From Streptomyces zaomyceticus (GTDB lineage: Bacteria; Actinomycetota; Actinomycetes; Streptomycetales; Streptomycetaceae): DNA of 64,000 nt. The notes under the pieces were generated by a model. It saw nothing but the letters and a program-made list of their open reading frames with translations. It ran no database searches and was not told the origin of the DNA. The position numbers and the translations under genes were made by a program. Of the stretch, positions 7,889-16,215 are shown piece by piece. The stretch lies in assembly GCF_014656215.1 (NCBI RefSeq), contig NZ_BNBZ01000002.1, positions 488,084 through 552,083 on the forward strand, given 5' to 3'. Numbering within the stretch: position 1 is the first letter of the stretch; each line of letters begins with the position of its first letter.

Positions 7889-8758
7889 CTACTTCTGGTT
7901 GATGGGCAGGGCCAGGTCGGTGACCTGGTACGTGGCCGGGAAGGCGCCCTTGCTGGTGGCCTTGCCGGTCAGCACGTCGACCGCGTAGAGGCGGTAGGAC
8001 CCACCGCTTCCGATGGCGGCGAAACCGTGGTTCGTGCCGACGGCCGGGTTGTAGTAGATGTCGAATCCGGCGTCGAGAGCGGCGTCCACACCCAGGTTGC
8101 CGGTGGGTGCCAGGGTGCCGGCGTTGGCAGGAGACTGCAGTGCGATCCGATCGGCCATCGTGTCCAGGTCGAACAGGGTCGTCGCTGTGGCGGCGTTGAG
8201 GTCGTTGTTCGTGTAGGCGGCGCCGGTGACGCCCATGGCGGTCGACGGCGGCACGGTCGGGTTGGTGAGGGTGCCGTCGACGGTCGTGGTCAGAGGAGCG
8301 GCCGCGTCGTCGATGTTGTGGCGCAGGTTCTGGCCGGTGTCGGAGATGACCCGGAGCCGGTTGGCGGCGGGGTTGAAGTCCACGCCGAACGCGCTGCCGG
8401 CCAGCGCGACGGTGAGCTGGGAGACCTTCCTGGCCTTGGCATCGGTGGTGTTCAGGGTGTAGATGCCGCCCTTGTCGCCGACGCCGTACAGCTTCTCGTT
8501 CTGGACGCGGAAGTCGATCCCGACAAGCTTGGTGTCGCCGGACAGCCCGGAGACCTTGCCCAGCGACCAGCCCTTGTTCGGCTTGTTCACGTCGAACTCG
8601 ACGAGGCGCTGGTCGCCGGTCAGGCCGATGGCGTGCAGGGCCTTGTGGTGGGCCGCGGGCTGCGTCTGCGGTGCGGTACTGGGCGCGGCCAGCGCGGGCG
8701 CCGCGCACAGGGCGGCGAGAACGGCCGCGGTGGCGGCGGTCATGGTGCGGTTGCGCAT
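7889..8758 (-). CDS. Secreted DUF4394 protein
   Basis: The 289-residue protein has a signal peptide (RNRTMTAATAAVLAALCAAP, cleavage near ALAAP) and one DUF4394 domain, probably a beta-propeller-like fold: HAIGLTGDQRLVEFD, LVGIDFRVQNEKLYGVGD, FGVDFNPAANRLRVIS and DTGQNLRHNID are its recurring elements. The ATG was preferred to a GTG six bases earlier because that GTG falls inside the GAAGGAG ribosome site. The family has no known function; members are secreted and probably bind polymers or proteins. It is convergent with the fasciclin gene. Confidence 0.85.
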   Translation of the reverse strand: MRNRTMTAATAAVLAALCAAPALAAPSTAPQTQPAAHHKALHAIGLTGDQRLVEFDVNKPNKGWSLGKVSGLSGDTKLVGIDFRVQNEKLYGVGDKGGIYTLNTTDAKARKVSQLTVALAGSAFGVDFNPAANRLRVISDTGQNLRHNIDDAAAPLTTTVDGTLTNPTVPPSTAMGVTGAAYTNNDLNAATATTLFDLDTMADRIALQSPANAGTLAPTGNLGVDAALDAGFDIYYNPAVGTNHGFAAIGSGGSYRLYAVDVLTGKATSKGAFPATYQVTDLALPINQK

Positions 8759-9053
8759 GCTCACTCCTTCATCAGGTCCTTGGGCCAGGGAGGCCGAGGG
8801 CTTGTGAGGGGTTCGTCACCGCCGTCACAGCGGACCGGTGCCGTCGGCGGATGCCACCCGCATGGCGCAGCAGACGCCACCCCGGCCGCGCCGACCGGGT
8901 GGCAGTCCCGCGCGTCGCCTCGTCTCCGACGTGGTGCGCCGCCCACGGCGGATGTACGCGGGAACGCGCGCGTTCTGAGGAGGGCCGAGGATCGCGACAC
9001 CCCGTACTTCGCTGACGGACGGCGACGGAGTGCGACGCCGCAGGTCCATACAC

Positions 9054-12000
9054 CTAGAACCCCAGGCCAGATCGGACTTGGCCCGCCACACGGTTCGCCA
9101 GGGCGGTCACGTCGATCTGGGGGACGATCCACTGGATGTCACGTGCCTCGGGGAGGCGGAGTGGCTGGTCCGACTGGTAGTGGAACGGGGCGATCATGCC
9201 GAACTCCAGGCCGGTCGCGTACGAGTACGACGCGAGCTGGTAGGGGAAGCGCCAGGTTCCGCCGACCGCCGCCTCGATGACGATGTCCGCCTCGATACGG
9301 AGGGTCAGGACGGGCTGCACACTGATGCGGGCCAGCGTGTCGAAGGTCAGGACACCTTTCGCGTACGCGAGGCGGGCCGAGGCGTCCAGCCCGCCGCGCA
9401 GCAGCACACCGCCGGTCAGGGTGATCCCGCCGGTGGCGCTCGCGATGGCCACGGAAGCCCCGATGCCTGCACGGACGAACATCTCCAGGCCCGCTTCCGC
9501 CGGGATCACCAGCCGTGCCTCCGCAGCGAGTTCGGCGTTCATCTCCTCTTCGAGGGGGTTGAACGCGCCGCGGATCACCATGTCGCGGAGCTCGCCGGGC
9601 CCGAAGTGGTAGTGCACGGCCAGCCCGCCGCCGATACGGGCGACAAGCCCGACCGCCCCGATGCCCAGCGGGATCGCGAAGATGGGGATGTCCGGCAGGC
9701 TGTGCCGGAACAGCTCGTACCGTGCGCCCCGGGGTTCGAGGAAACGATAAGGGGGGAATCGGAGTTCACCCGAGACACGGAGCTTGCGGTCCCGGCCGTA
9801 CTCGACGCCGACGGTGCCGACGAGACCCGGTCGGATGGTCAGGCTGCCGGTGCCACGGCCGCTGATCCGGCCGTCCTCGTCCAGGTGGGCGTCGAGCCGT
9901 CCGGCGAACCGGCCGCGCTTCAGCTCGACGGATCCGTCCCCGCTGAAGTTGCCGTCGCGGTAGCGCAGCGCGATCTCGCCCTCGGCCCCGAGCAGCGCGA
10001 AGGTCGTACGGGCGGAGCCGGTCACGCGCTCGCCGTCGTACGTCAGCGCGATGTCCACCGGCCGCAGCCCCGGGACCTTGAGGGTCGCCTCGCCGCCGTA
10101 GAGGATGCGGTCCCCGGATCTGCGGACGGTCAGCTTCGCGGGGCTTTCGCCGGGCAGCACCGCTTGGATCCAGCCGCCGACCCGCCAGACGTCGCCGTTG
10201 ACGTCGAGCCGCACCTCGCCGCCGCGTACGAGTCCGGACGTCCGGGAGGCGCGAGCCACGAAGAAGCCGGTCAGCCCGGTCGCGGGTCGGTACTCCAGGT
10301 TCCCGGTCGCCTCGTCGAGACCCGGGATCCGCCCGACGAGCCGGCCCTTGGCGAACAGCCCCTGCGCGTCCGCGCCCGCCTCGATCCGCCCGTCGACCAC
10401 CGAGCCGAGGACGAAGGCGACATGGCCGCCGGCCTGGAACGTGGGAGCGAGGCTCAGGGTGAGCGCGGACTCGGTGACCTTGAAAGGCGGCAGCGACAGC
10501 TTCTCCGCGGGCGCCTGGACCGAGCCGCGCAGCCCGCTGCGGTCCCATTCGACGGTGATGGGGACCCGGGACAGCAGCGGCACACTGGGCGTCAGCGTCC
10601 CGCGCCCGGCCAGCCCCTCCTCCGTGGTGGCGAGGGTGAGCCTCCCTCTTGACAGGTACGGGTACAGGAAGTGGACCTCCTGCCTGCCTCCCCGCAGTGA
10701 CAGCCTGCCGGTCGTGAACGGGTCCTTGACGTCGAGCGTGAGCTGCTTGTCCTTCGGGTCCGGAATGGTGATGGGCAGTCGGCTGCCCTTCCGTACCGCA
10801 TGGTCGGTGGCGTCGTCGATCCAGGCGGTGACCGTGTGCGTGCTCTTGCCCGACGACGGGCGGTTCAGGTTCTCCAGCATCACGCCCGCGATCAGCTCCC
10901 GGGCGGCCCGGTTCTCCGGGACGGGGCTGTTCCGGATCTCGTCGCGACCGTCGGCGGTCGGCTTCTCCGGCACCCGCAGGCGGTAACTGCTCGGGCCGCT
11001 GACCAGGGGATAGTCCTTGTACGCGGCCCAGGCGTCGGCCGCGTTCCTCCGGTCCTGTGCGCTGGGCCGCCTGCCCTCCTTCAGATCGGCCTCGGCGGTG
11101 AAGTGCACCTGGAGCGCGGTCATCGCCTTGCGCGTCGTGAACGGTGGGGGCAACGGCTGCACCGGCTTGGTGTACGCGCTCGACTCCTCGGCGCTGCCGA
11201 ACCACAGGATCACCTGCCGGGGCCGCTTGCGCCCCAGGGCGTGCAGCTGCTTGGAGACGGACGTGGCGGCTTCCTGCACCTCGAGGCCGATCGTGCTCCC
11301 GCTGTTCATGTTGTCGGGGCCGTCGTGCGGGGCCAGGTTGTCGGGCACATTGGTGCCGCCGAGCTGGAGCTCGACGATGTGGTCGATCTGCGACTGCACC
11401 GAGTCGACACGCGGGTTGAAATCCGCGCCCTTGACGTGGGCGTCCCCGCCCGCCTCCTGCCACCACACGGTGGCCTGATCGCGGGGCCACTGCATGCGCA
11501 GCAGCCAGAGCCTGCGCAGCTCCGTCGTGGGTGCCCGCTTCTCCCAGAGACCCGAACTCGGATGGCTCCCGGACATGTTCACCACCGCCTGCAGGCCCTT
11601 CTCCTTGGCGATGGCGTCGTACGTGTCCTTCCACGGGCCCTTGGTCCTGGGCAGGACGAACGCGCCCATGTTGACGCGGACCATGTCCTCAGGGTCCCCG
11701 GGGGAGCGCTGCTCCTCCGTGATGGTGCGCTGCTTCCCCGCGTACGTGACCGTGTACGGGTCCTCCAGCTGGGTCCAGCTCATGTCCGCGCGGCCCAGGA
11801 ACGGCCCGGACGCCCGCTCCCAGCTCCATCCGGCCGGCAGTGGCTCGCCCCGCCCGTGGTACGTCGCCGCCGCGTGAGCCTGGTCCTCCAGTCGGGCGTC
11901 GGCGGCCGGCGGGGCGACCGACGGATCGGTCCGCAGGAAGCCGGGTGCCCCGGGGGCGCCGCCGTGCTGGGCGACATGCGCGAGTTCGTGCGCGATCAGG

Positions 12001-12242
12001 GACCGGCCGCGGCGCGACAGCGGATCGTACGCTCCGTGGGAGAAGACCACGTCGTTGCCCACGGTGTAGGCGAGAGCGCCGAGTTCACCCGTCGCCCGGT
12101 CCGCCTCGGGCCCGACGTGGACGCGTACGGGGGAGAAGTCGTGCCCGTAGCTGGTGGAGAGCTGGTCCCGCACCCCTGGTTCGAGGGGCGCGCCGCCTCC
12201 CTGGAGCCCCGAGGCGGCGGTGCTGTGCTCGCCGGCGGTCAT
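9054..12242 (-). CDS. DUF4157 multidomain protein, probable CIS cargo
   Basis: The 1062-residue protein starts with an eCIS-type DUF4157 domain (about residues 18-95) with a zincin-like HELAH (85-89) and the VRVHVGPEADRATGELGALA block. Residues about 280-320 hold IDHIVELQLGG with NL and N residues after it (D287, H288, N302, N313), reminiscent of an HNH-type nuclease core. From about 470 to the end it is beta-rich with repeated GxLxGRxP-like strands, without cysteine-rich or membrane-helix signatures. DUF4157 marks proteins loaded into or associated with contractile injection systems. It is the last gene of the CIS operon and overlaps the ATPase stop (ATGA). The effector role is inferred. Confidence 0.8.
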   Translation of the reverse strand: MTAGEHSTAASGLQGGGAPLEPGVRDQLSTSYGHDFSPVRVHVGPEADRATGELGALAYTVGNDVVFSHGAYDPLSRRGRSLIAHELAHVAQHGGAPGAPGFLRTDPSVAPPAADARLEDQAHAAATYHGRGEPLPAGWSWERASGPFLGRADMSWTQLEDPYTVTYAGKQRTITEEQRSPGDPEDMVRVNMGAFVLPRTKGPWKDTYDAIAKEKGLQAVVNMSGSHPSSGLWEKRAPTTELRRLWLLRMQWPRDQATVWWQEAGGDAHVKGADFNPRVDSVQSQIDHIVELQLGGTNVPDNLAPHDGPDNMNSGSTIGLEVQEAATSVSKQLHALGRKRPRQVILWFGSAEESSAYTKPVQPLPPPFTTRKAMTALQVHFTAEADLKEGRRPSAQDRRNAADAWAAYKDYPLVSGPSSYRLRVPEKPTADGRDEIRNSPVPENRAARELIAGVMLENLNRPSSGKSTHTVTAWIDDATDHAVRKGSRLPITIPDPKDKQLTLDVKDPFTTGRLSLRGGRQEVHFLYPYLSRGRLTLATTEEGLAGRGTLTPSVPLLSRVPITVEWDRSGLRGSVQAPAEKLSLPPFKVTESALTLSLAPTFQAGGHVAFVLGSVVDGRIEAGADAQGLFAKGRLVGRIPGLDEATGNLEYRPATGLTGFFVARASRTSGLVRGGEVRLDVNGDVWRVGGWIQAVLPGESPAKLTVRRSGDRILYGGEATLKVPGLRPVDIALTYDGERVTGSARTTFALLGAEGEIALRYRDGNFSGDGSVELKRGRFAGRLDAHLDEDGRISGRGTGSLTIRPGLVGTVGVEYGRDRKLRVSGELRFPPYRFLEPRGARYELFRHSLPDIPIFAIPLGIGAVGLVARIGGGLAVHYHFGPGELRDMVIRGAFNPLEEEMNAELAAEARLVIPAEAGLEMFVRAGIGASVAIASATGGITLTGGVLLRGGLDASARLAYAKGVLTFDTLARISVQPVLTLRIEADIVIEAAVGGTWRFPYQLASYSYATGLEFGMIAPFHYQSDQPLRLPEARDIQWIVPQIDVTALANRVAGQVRSGLGF

Positions 12243-14362
12243 GACGGGAGCCAGCCGCGGGTCTCGTGGGCGGCCAGCGGGCGTTCCAGTTTGTCGCATT
12301 CGATGCGGGCGGCGTCGAGGACATGGTGCATGCCCACCGGTTCGCCCTCGTCGGCGGCGAGGAACGCGGCGTGCATCGCGAGCTGGGCGATCGTGCCGCC
12401 GCTGACAGCCAGTTGGGCCAGCCGCACGGGGTCGAGCCCCTCGGTGGGCACGCCCGCCGGGAACGCCCCCGCCCACAGGCGGGTGCGCTGCTCCGCGTCC
12501 GGGAAGGGGAACGTCACGACGAACCTCATCCGGCGGACGAAGGCGGGGTCGATGGCCTCGCGGGTGTTCGTGGTGAGGATCGCGATGCCGCGGTACGTCT
12601 CGAGGCGTTGCAGCAGGTACGAGACCTCCAGGTTGGCGTACCGGTCCCGGCTGTCCCGCACCTGGGTGCGCTTGGCGAACAGCGCGTCACCCTCGTCGAA
12701 CAGGAGCACCGACCCGTTCTCGGCGGCTTCGAACAGCCTGGCCAGGTGCTTCTCGGTCTCGCCGATGTACTTGCTGACCACCTGGCTGAGGTCCGCGGCG
12801 ACCACGTCGAACCCCAGCTCGTGGGCGACGGCCTCGGCGGCCGTGGTCTTGCCGGTGCCGCTGGGCCCGGCGAACAGCGCGGTGACCGCGAGGCCACGGT
12901 CGCGCTCGCCGTACCCCCACTCGCCGTGGACGCGGCGGCGTCGACGGACGTGCGCGAGGAGCGCGCGCAGGGAGCGGGTCGCCTGGTCGGGCAGGACCAG
13001 CTCGCCGAGCCCGGCGATCGGCCGGCGTACCGTCGCGAGGCCGTGCAGGGGGCGCTCGGCGATCGCCCGGCAGACGGCGGAGACGGCCGAGACGTCGGGC
13101 CGGTCGACCCTCGGGAGGTCCCCGCCGGAGCCCGCGGGCGCCGGGCCTCCCGCCACCGGATCCGGACCGCAACGCTCGGTCCCGGGCCCTTCCGTCCGCG
13201 GCCCTTCCGTCTCGGGTCTGTCCGTTGCCGGTCCCTCCGACACCGGTCCTGCCGATACCGGCCCCGCCGTCCCCCGGCCGTCGGCCAGTCGGCCGGACCG
13301 CTGGACGGCGAGCGCGATGCCCGCCGGGGTGAGCGGATGCCGGTCGGCGAGTTCGGCCGCGTCGTCCTCCAGGCGGGCCTCGCGCAAGGCCCCGGCGAAC
13401 AGGACGCGCCGTTCCGACGCCGTGGCGGCCGGCAGCCGCAGCACCGGCAGATCGCTCCCGGCGGGTGCCTCGTCGGCCGACAGCACCGTCGGTACGCCGA
13501 GCGGCACACCGGCGGTCAGCAGTCGCAGGCAGCGCGCCAGGGATGCGGCGGTGCCCTCGACGAGCAGCAACCGCAGTCCGAGCCCCGCCTCGCGGGCGAG
13601 CAGCCGCGCGAGGGTGTCCGTGGAGGGTGCGGTGTCCGGCAGGTCGTCGCCGTCGACGACGAGTACGGTCAGTCCGATCCGCTCGGCGGCGTCGACGACG
13701 GCCTGCCGCCGGGTGAGCCGGTCCTCGCCGGTGAGCAGGCAGCCCTCGGTGCCGGGTGCGGGACGGACGAGCGCGGCCAGGGACGCCACGACCGCGCCCT
13801 GCCCGGGGGCCAGCCGGCACACGGAGGACACCAGCCGGCCGCGTCCGGCGAGACGGTCGTCCATGGTGTCCGCTCCCAGCAGGGCGTGCAGGATGCGCTC
13901 GTCGACGGCGAGGGGCAGTTGGGAAAGGCCCCCGAACTCGGCGGGAGGCAGCTGGGCCGGTACGTCGAGGAGGCGCCAGCCGCGCAGCGGGGCGTCCGGC
14001 AGCAGGGCACTCCAGTGCGGGTCGGACAGGCCGGCCAGGGCGCGGGCGAAGGTAACGGGTCCTTTCGCCGCCGGGAGGCCGAGCTCCGGGGCGGCCACCG
14101 CGATCAGCACGTCCCGTTCGAACGCGGTGAGGGCGAACAGCCCGCAGAGCCGGTCGAGGCCCGTCTGCCGCCCCGTCGTCTCCCGTACCTCGGCGGCGAG
14201 CAGTTCGGCGGCTCGGGCGGGTTCGTCGGCGTCGTCGGGGCGGGCGTCGAGGCGGGCCGCCGCTGCGGAGGCCGCGAGGGCGAGACAGCGCTGGTTGTCG
14301 CGGGCCCAGACGCGATCGCGGTCGGCCGCGTCGAGCGGAGGCTTGGTGTCGGAGAGGGTCAC
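12239..14362 (-). CDS. CIS AAA+ ATPase
   Basis: The 707-residue protein has an N-terminal alpha-rich region, a low-complexity linker of Gly-Pro repeats (about 385-440) and a C-terminal AAA+ module: Walker A GPSGTGKT near residue 500, Walker B VLLFDEGDALF near 545, and sensor region AILTTNTREAIDPAFVRR. ATPases of this type (Afp15/Pvc15 relatives) occur in nearly all extracellular-type CIS clusters and are thought to aid assembly or disassembly of particles or cargo. The GTG start overlaps the stop of the DUF4255 gene, and its own stop overlaps the DUF4157 gene. Confidence 0.9.
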   Translation of the reverse strand: MTLSDTKPPLDAADRDRVWARDNQRCLALAASAAAARLDARPDDADEPARAAELLAAEVRETTGRQTGLDRLCGLFALTAFERDVLIAVAAPELGLPAAKGPVTFARALAGLSDPHWSALLPDAPLRGWRLLDVPAQLPPAEFGGLSQLPLAVDERILHALLGADTMDDRLAGRGRLVSSVCRLAPGQGAVVASLAALVRPAPGTEGCLLTGEDRLTRRQAVVDAAERIGLTVLVVDGDDLPDTAPSTDTLARLLAREAGLGLRLLLVEGTAASLARCLRLLTAGVPLGVPTVLSADEAPAGSDLPVLRLPAATASERRVLFAGALREARLEDDAAELADRHPLTPAGIALAVQRSGRLADGRGTAGPVSAGPVSEGPATDRPETEGPRTEGPGTERCGPDPVAGGPAPAGSGGDLPRVDRPDVSAVSAVCRAIAERPLHGLATVRRPIAGLGELVLPDQATRSLRALLAHVRRRRRVHGEWGYGERDRGLAVTALFAGPSGTGKTTAAEAVAHELGFDVVAADLSQVVSKYIGETEKHLARLFEAAENGSVLLFDEGDALFAKRTQVRDSRDRYANLEVSYLLQRLETYRGIAILTTNTREAIDPAFVRRMRFVVTFPFPDAEQRTRLWAGAFPAGVPTEGLDPVRLAQLAVSGGTIAQLAMHAAFLAADEGEPVGMHHVLDAARIECDKLERPLAAHETRGWLPS

Positions 14363-15606
14363 AGGGTCACCACCGGGAGCACGTACAGGCCGTTGGGGTC
14401 CAGGGGCGGGAGGCTGCGCGCGCCACCCACCTCGAGCGTGACGCGGTACGGGCCCGCCGGGACGTCCTTCACCTTGAAGTCGACCTGGGCGGCGGGCGGA
14501 TCGCCCGCTTCGAGGTCGGCAGGGAGGGCGAGCGCCACCGCCGAGCCCGGTGTCGTGGCGTCGAGGAGCAGCCGCACACGGTTGCCGTGCGCGACCGGCG
14601 GGGTCACGTCGGCGGTGACGGTTCCCGTACGCAGTCCCGGCTGACCGCCGGCGGTCGTGGCGGCGGAGACCGTGCCGAGGGTGGGGACCACCATCACCAC
14701 GACCGGGGCACTGACCTGCGCGAGGCGGGTCGTCGACAGGGCGGCGTCCGCCGGCGGGCCGCTTCTGCGGACGGCGAGGCGGCGCGGGCCCGGGGTGAGC
14801 GTCGGGGCCGTCAGCACCAGATGGGTGTCGTCGACGACGGTGACGCCGGAGGCGGGCACGCCGTCGACGAGGACCTCGCTGGTTTCGCCCTCCCGCGCGG
14901 CGAGGGCGTGACCGTGCAGGTGGACGTCGGGCATCGGGCTGGCGGCCCGGACGGGAGCCCCTCTGCCCTCGGGTCCGGCGGCGCCGTCCAGTCGGGGCCG
15001 GACGAAGGGCGCGGCACCGGCGAGGAGGGTGCGGACCGGGAGCACGGCTCCGGGGTCGCCGTCGGCGTCGACGAGCACGGGGCCGGCGACCACGGCGAGC
15101 GTGACCGTGAAGGACCCGGGCGGGTAGAGGGCCCAGAATCGGGTCAGTTCGTCGGTCGACAGCGCCTCGGATGTGACGCGGACCGGCTCGTCGGCCTCGG
15201 CCAGGTCGTTGCCGTCGATCTCGGGGTGGTCGGCCAGCGCTTCGGCGAGCAGGGCGGGGGTCAGTGTCGGTTGGCCGTGCAGAGCCGCCGCCGTCCTGGC
15301 CAGCAGCTGCTGGACCTCCCACTCCGTGTTCCCCCGGAAGGTGAACAGGTAGTGCAGGTCGAGCGCGGCCCTCGGCTTCTGCCGCAGATGCCCGGCGGAC
15401 GAGCGGGTGGGTAGATCGGCCAGGGAGAGGGTCGGGTTGCGGGTGACCCGGTACAGATGGACGCCGACGCGGGCGTTGTCCCCCGAGCCGTCGAGCGGCC
15501 CGGGGGCGACGACCGGCCCCGGGGTGATGTCGAGCCGCTCCATGGCCGTCTGTACGAGGGTGGTCAGGGCGGCGGTGACGGTCGGCACTGCCAACGCGTT
15601 GCTCAT
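14359..15606 (-). CDS. DUF4255 (Pvc16-type) tail terminator protein
   Basis: The 415-residue protein has an N-terminal DUF4255/Pvc16-N domain (about 1-190) with VGVHLYRVTRNPTL, LDLHYLFTFRG and VQQLLARTAAALHGQP. C-terminal beta-sandwich domains of Ig/IPT type follow (about 205-415), with VLVDGVPASGVTVV and DVPAGPYRVTLEVGG. In Afp and PVC particles this protein caps the sheath and tube. It overlaps the ATPase gene by four bases and follows the LysM-like gene after seven. Confidence 0.88.
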   Translation of the reverse strand: MSNALAVPTVTAALTTLVQTAMERLDITPGPVVAPGPLDGSGDNARVGVHLYRVTRNPTLSLADLPTRSSAGHLRQKPRAALDLHYLFTFRGNTEWEVQQLLARTAAALHGQPTLTPALLAEALADHPEIDGNDLAEADEPVRVTSEALSTDELTRFWALYPPGSFTVTLAVVAGPVLVDADGDPGAVLPVRTLLAGAAPFVRPRLDGAAGPEGRGAPVRAASPMPDVHLHGHALAAREGETSEVLVDGVPASGVTVVDDTHLVLTAPTLTPGPRRLAVRRSGPPADAALSTTRLAQVSAPVVVMVVPTLGTVSAATTAGGQPGLRTGTVTADVTPPVAHGNRVRLLLDATTPGSAVALALPADLEAGDPPAAQVDFKVKDVPAGPYRVTLEVGGARSLPPLDPNGLYVLPVVTL

Positions 15607-15613
15607 CGGGGCC

Positions 15614-16120
15614 TCACACCAGCTTGCCGAGGTCGTCGAGCTCGTCACGCCACTGCTCGATGCCTTGCATCAGCATGTCGGTGCAGCGGGTGGCGCCCTC
15701 CTCGTCGTCGCTGAGCGAGACTCGCAAGGTCTCGAGCGTGTCCCTGAGCACGGTGTCGTACTCGGCCGCGTTCTGGACCGCCTCCGCGTGGAAGACGCCT
15801 TCGGTCCGCTCGCGTTCGGCCCGGTCGGCTTCCAGGGCGGTACCGGCGTCCTCGGCGAGCTGGTCGAGGGAGTGCGTGATCCGGTCGAGGACGTCGGCCA
15901 GGGCGTCCTCGATCACGTCCCCGACATCGGTCCGGATCTCCGCGAGCCTCGGCACGACCACCACCGTCCCGCGACGCAGACGGTCGAGGTCGAGGCCCGG
16001 GTTGGCCTTGCGGACGGCGCGTACGGCCCGCACGGTCGCCGCCTTGGACGTTCTGGCCTTCAGCAGCCGGGCCACCAGGGCGGCGACGGTCTTGTCCTTG
16101 TCGACGACGATGATCGGCAT
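15614..16120 (-). CDS. LysM-like small CIS protein
   Basis: The 168-residue protein starts MPIIVVDKDKTV and has, at about residues 40-58, NPGLDLDRLRRGTVVVVP, the second half of a LysM-like fold. A charged, coiled-coil-prone helical half with many Glu/Asp follows (about 60-165). GAAGGA lies eight bases before the ATG. Similar short proteins occur in Streptomyces CIS loci between the beta-helix and terminator genes. The structural role is unknown; the 95 bases before it hold no gene. Confidence 0.65.
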   Translation of the reverse strand: MPIIVVDKDKTVAALVARLLKARTSKAATVRAVRAVRKANPGLDLDRLRRGTVVVVPRLAEIRTDVGDVIEDALADVLDRITHSLDQLAEDAGTALEADRAERERTEGVFHAEAVQNAAEYDTVLRDTLETLRVSLSDDEEGATRCTDMLMQGIEQWRDELDDLGKLV

Positions 16121-16215
16121 CGGTCGGGTCCTTCCAGCGGGGGAGCGGGTACGGGGCGGAGCGGCCGGTCCTTCGGGGGCGTACGTCGCAGCGGCGAGTA
16201 CGCCCCCGTCGACCG

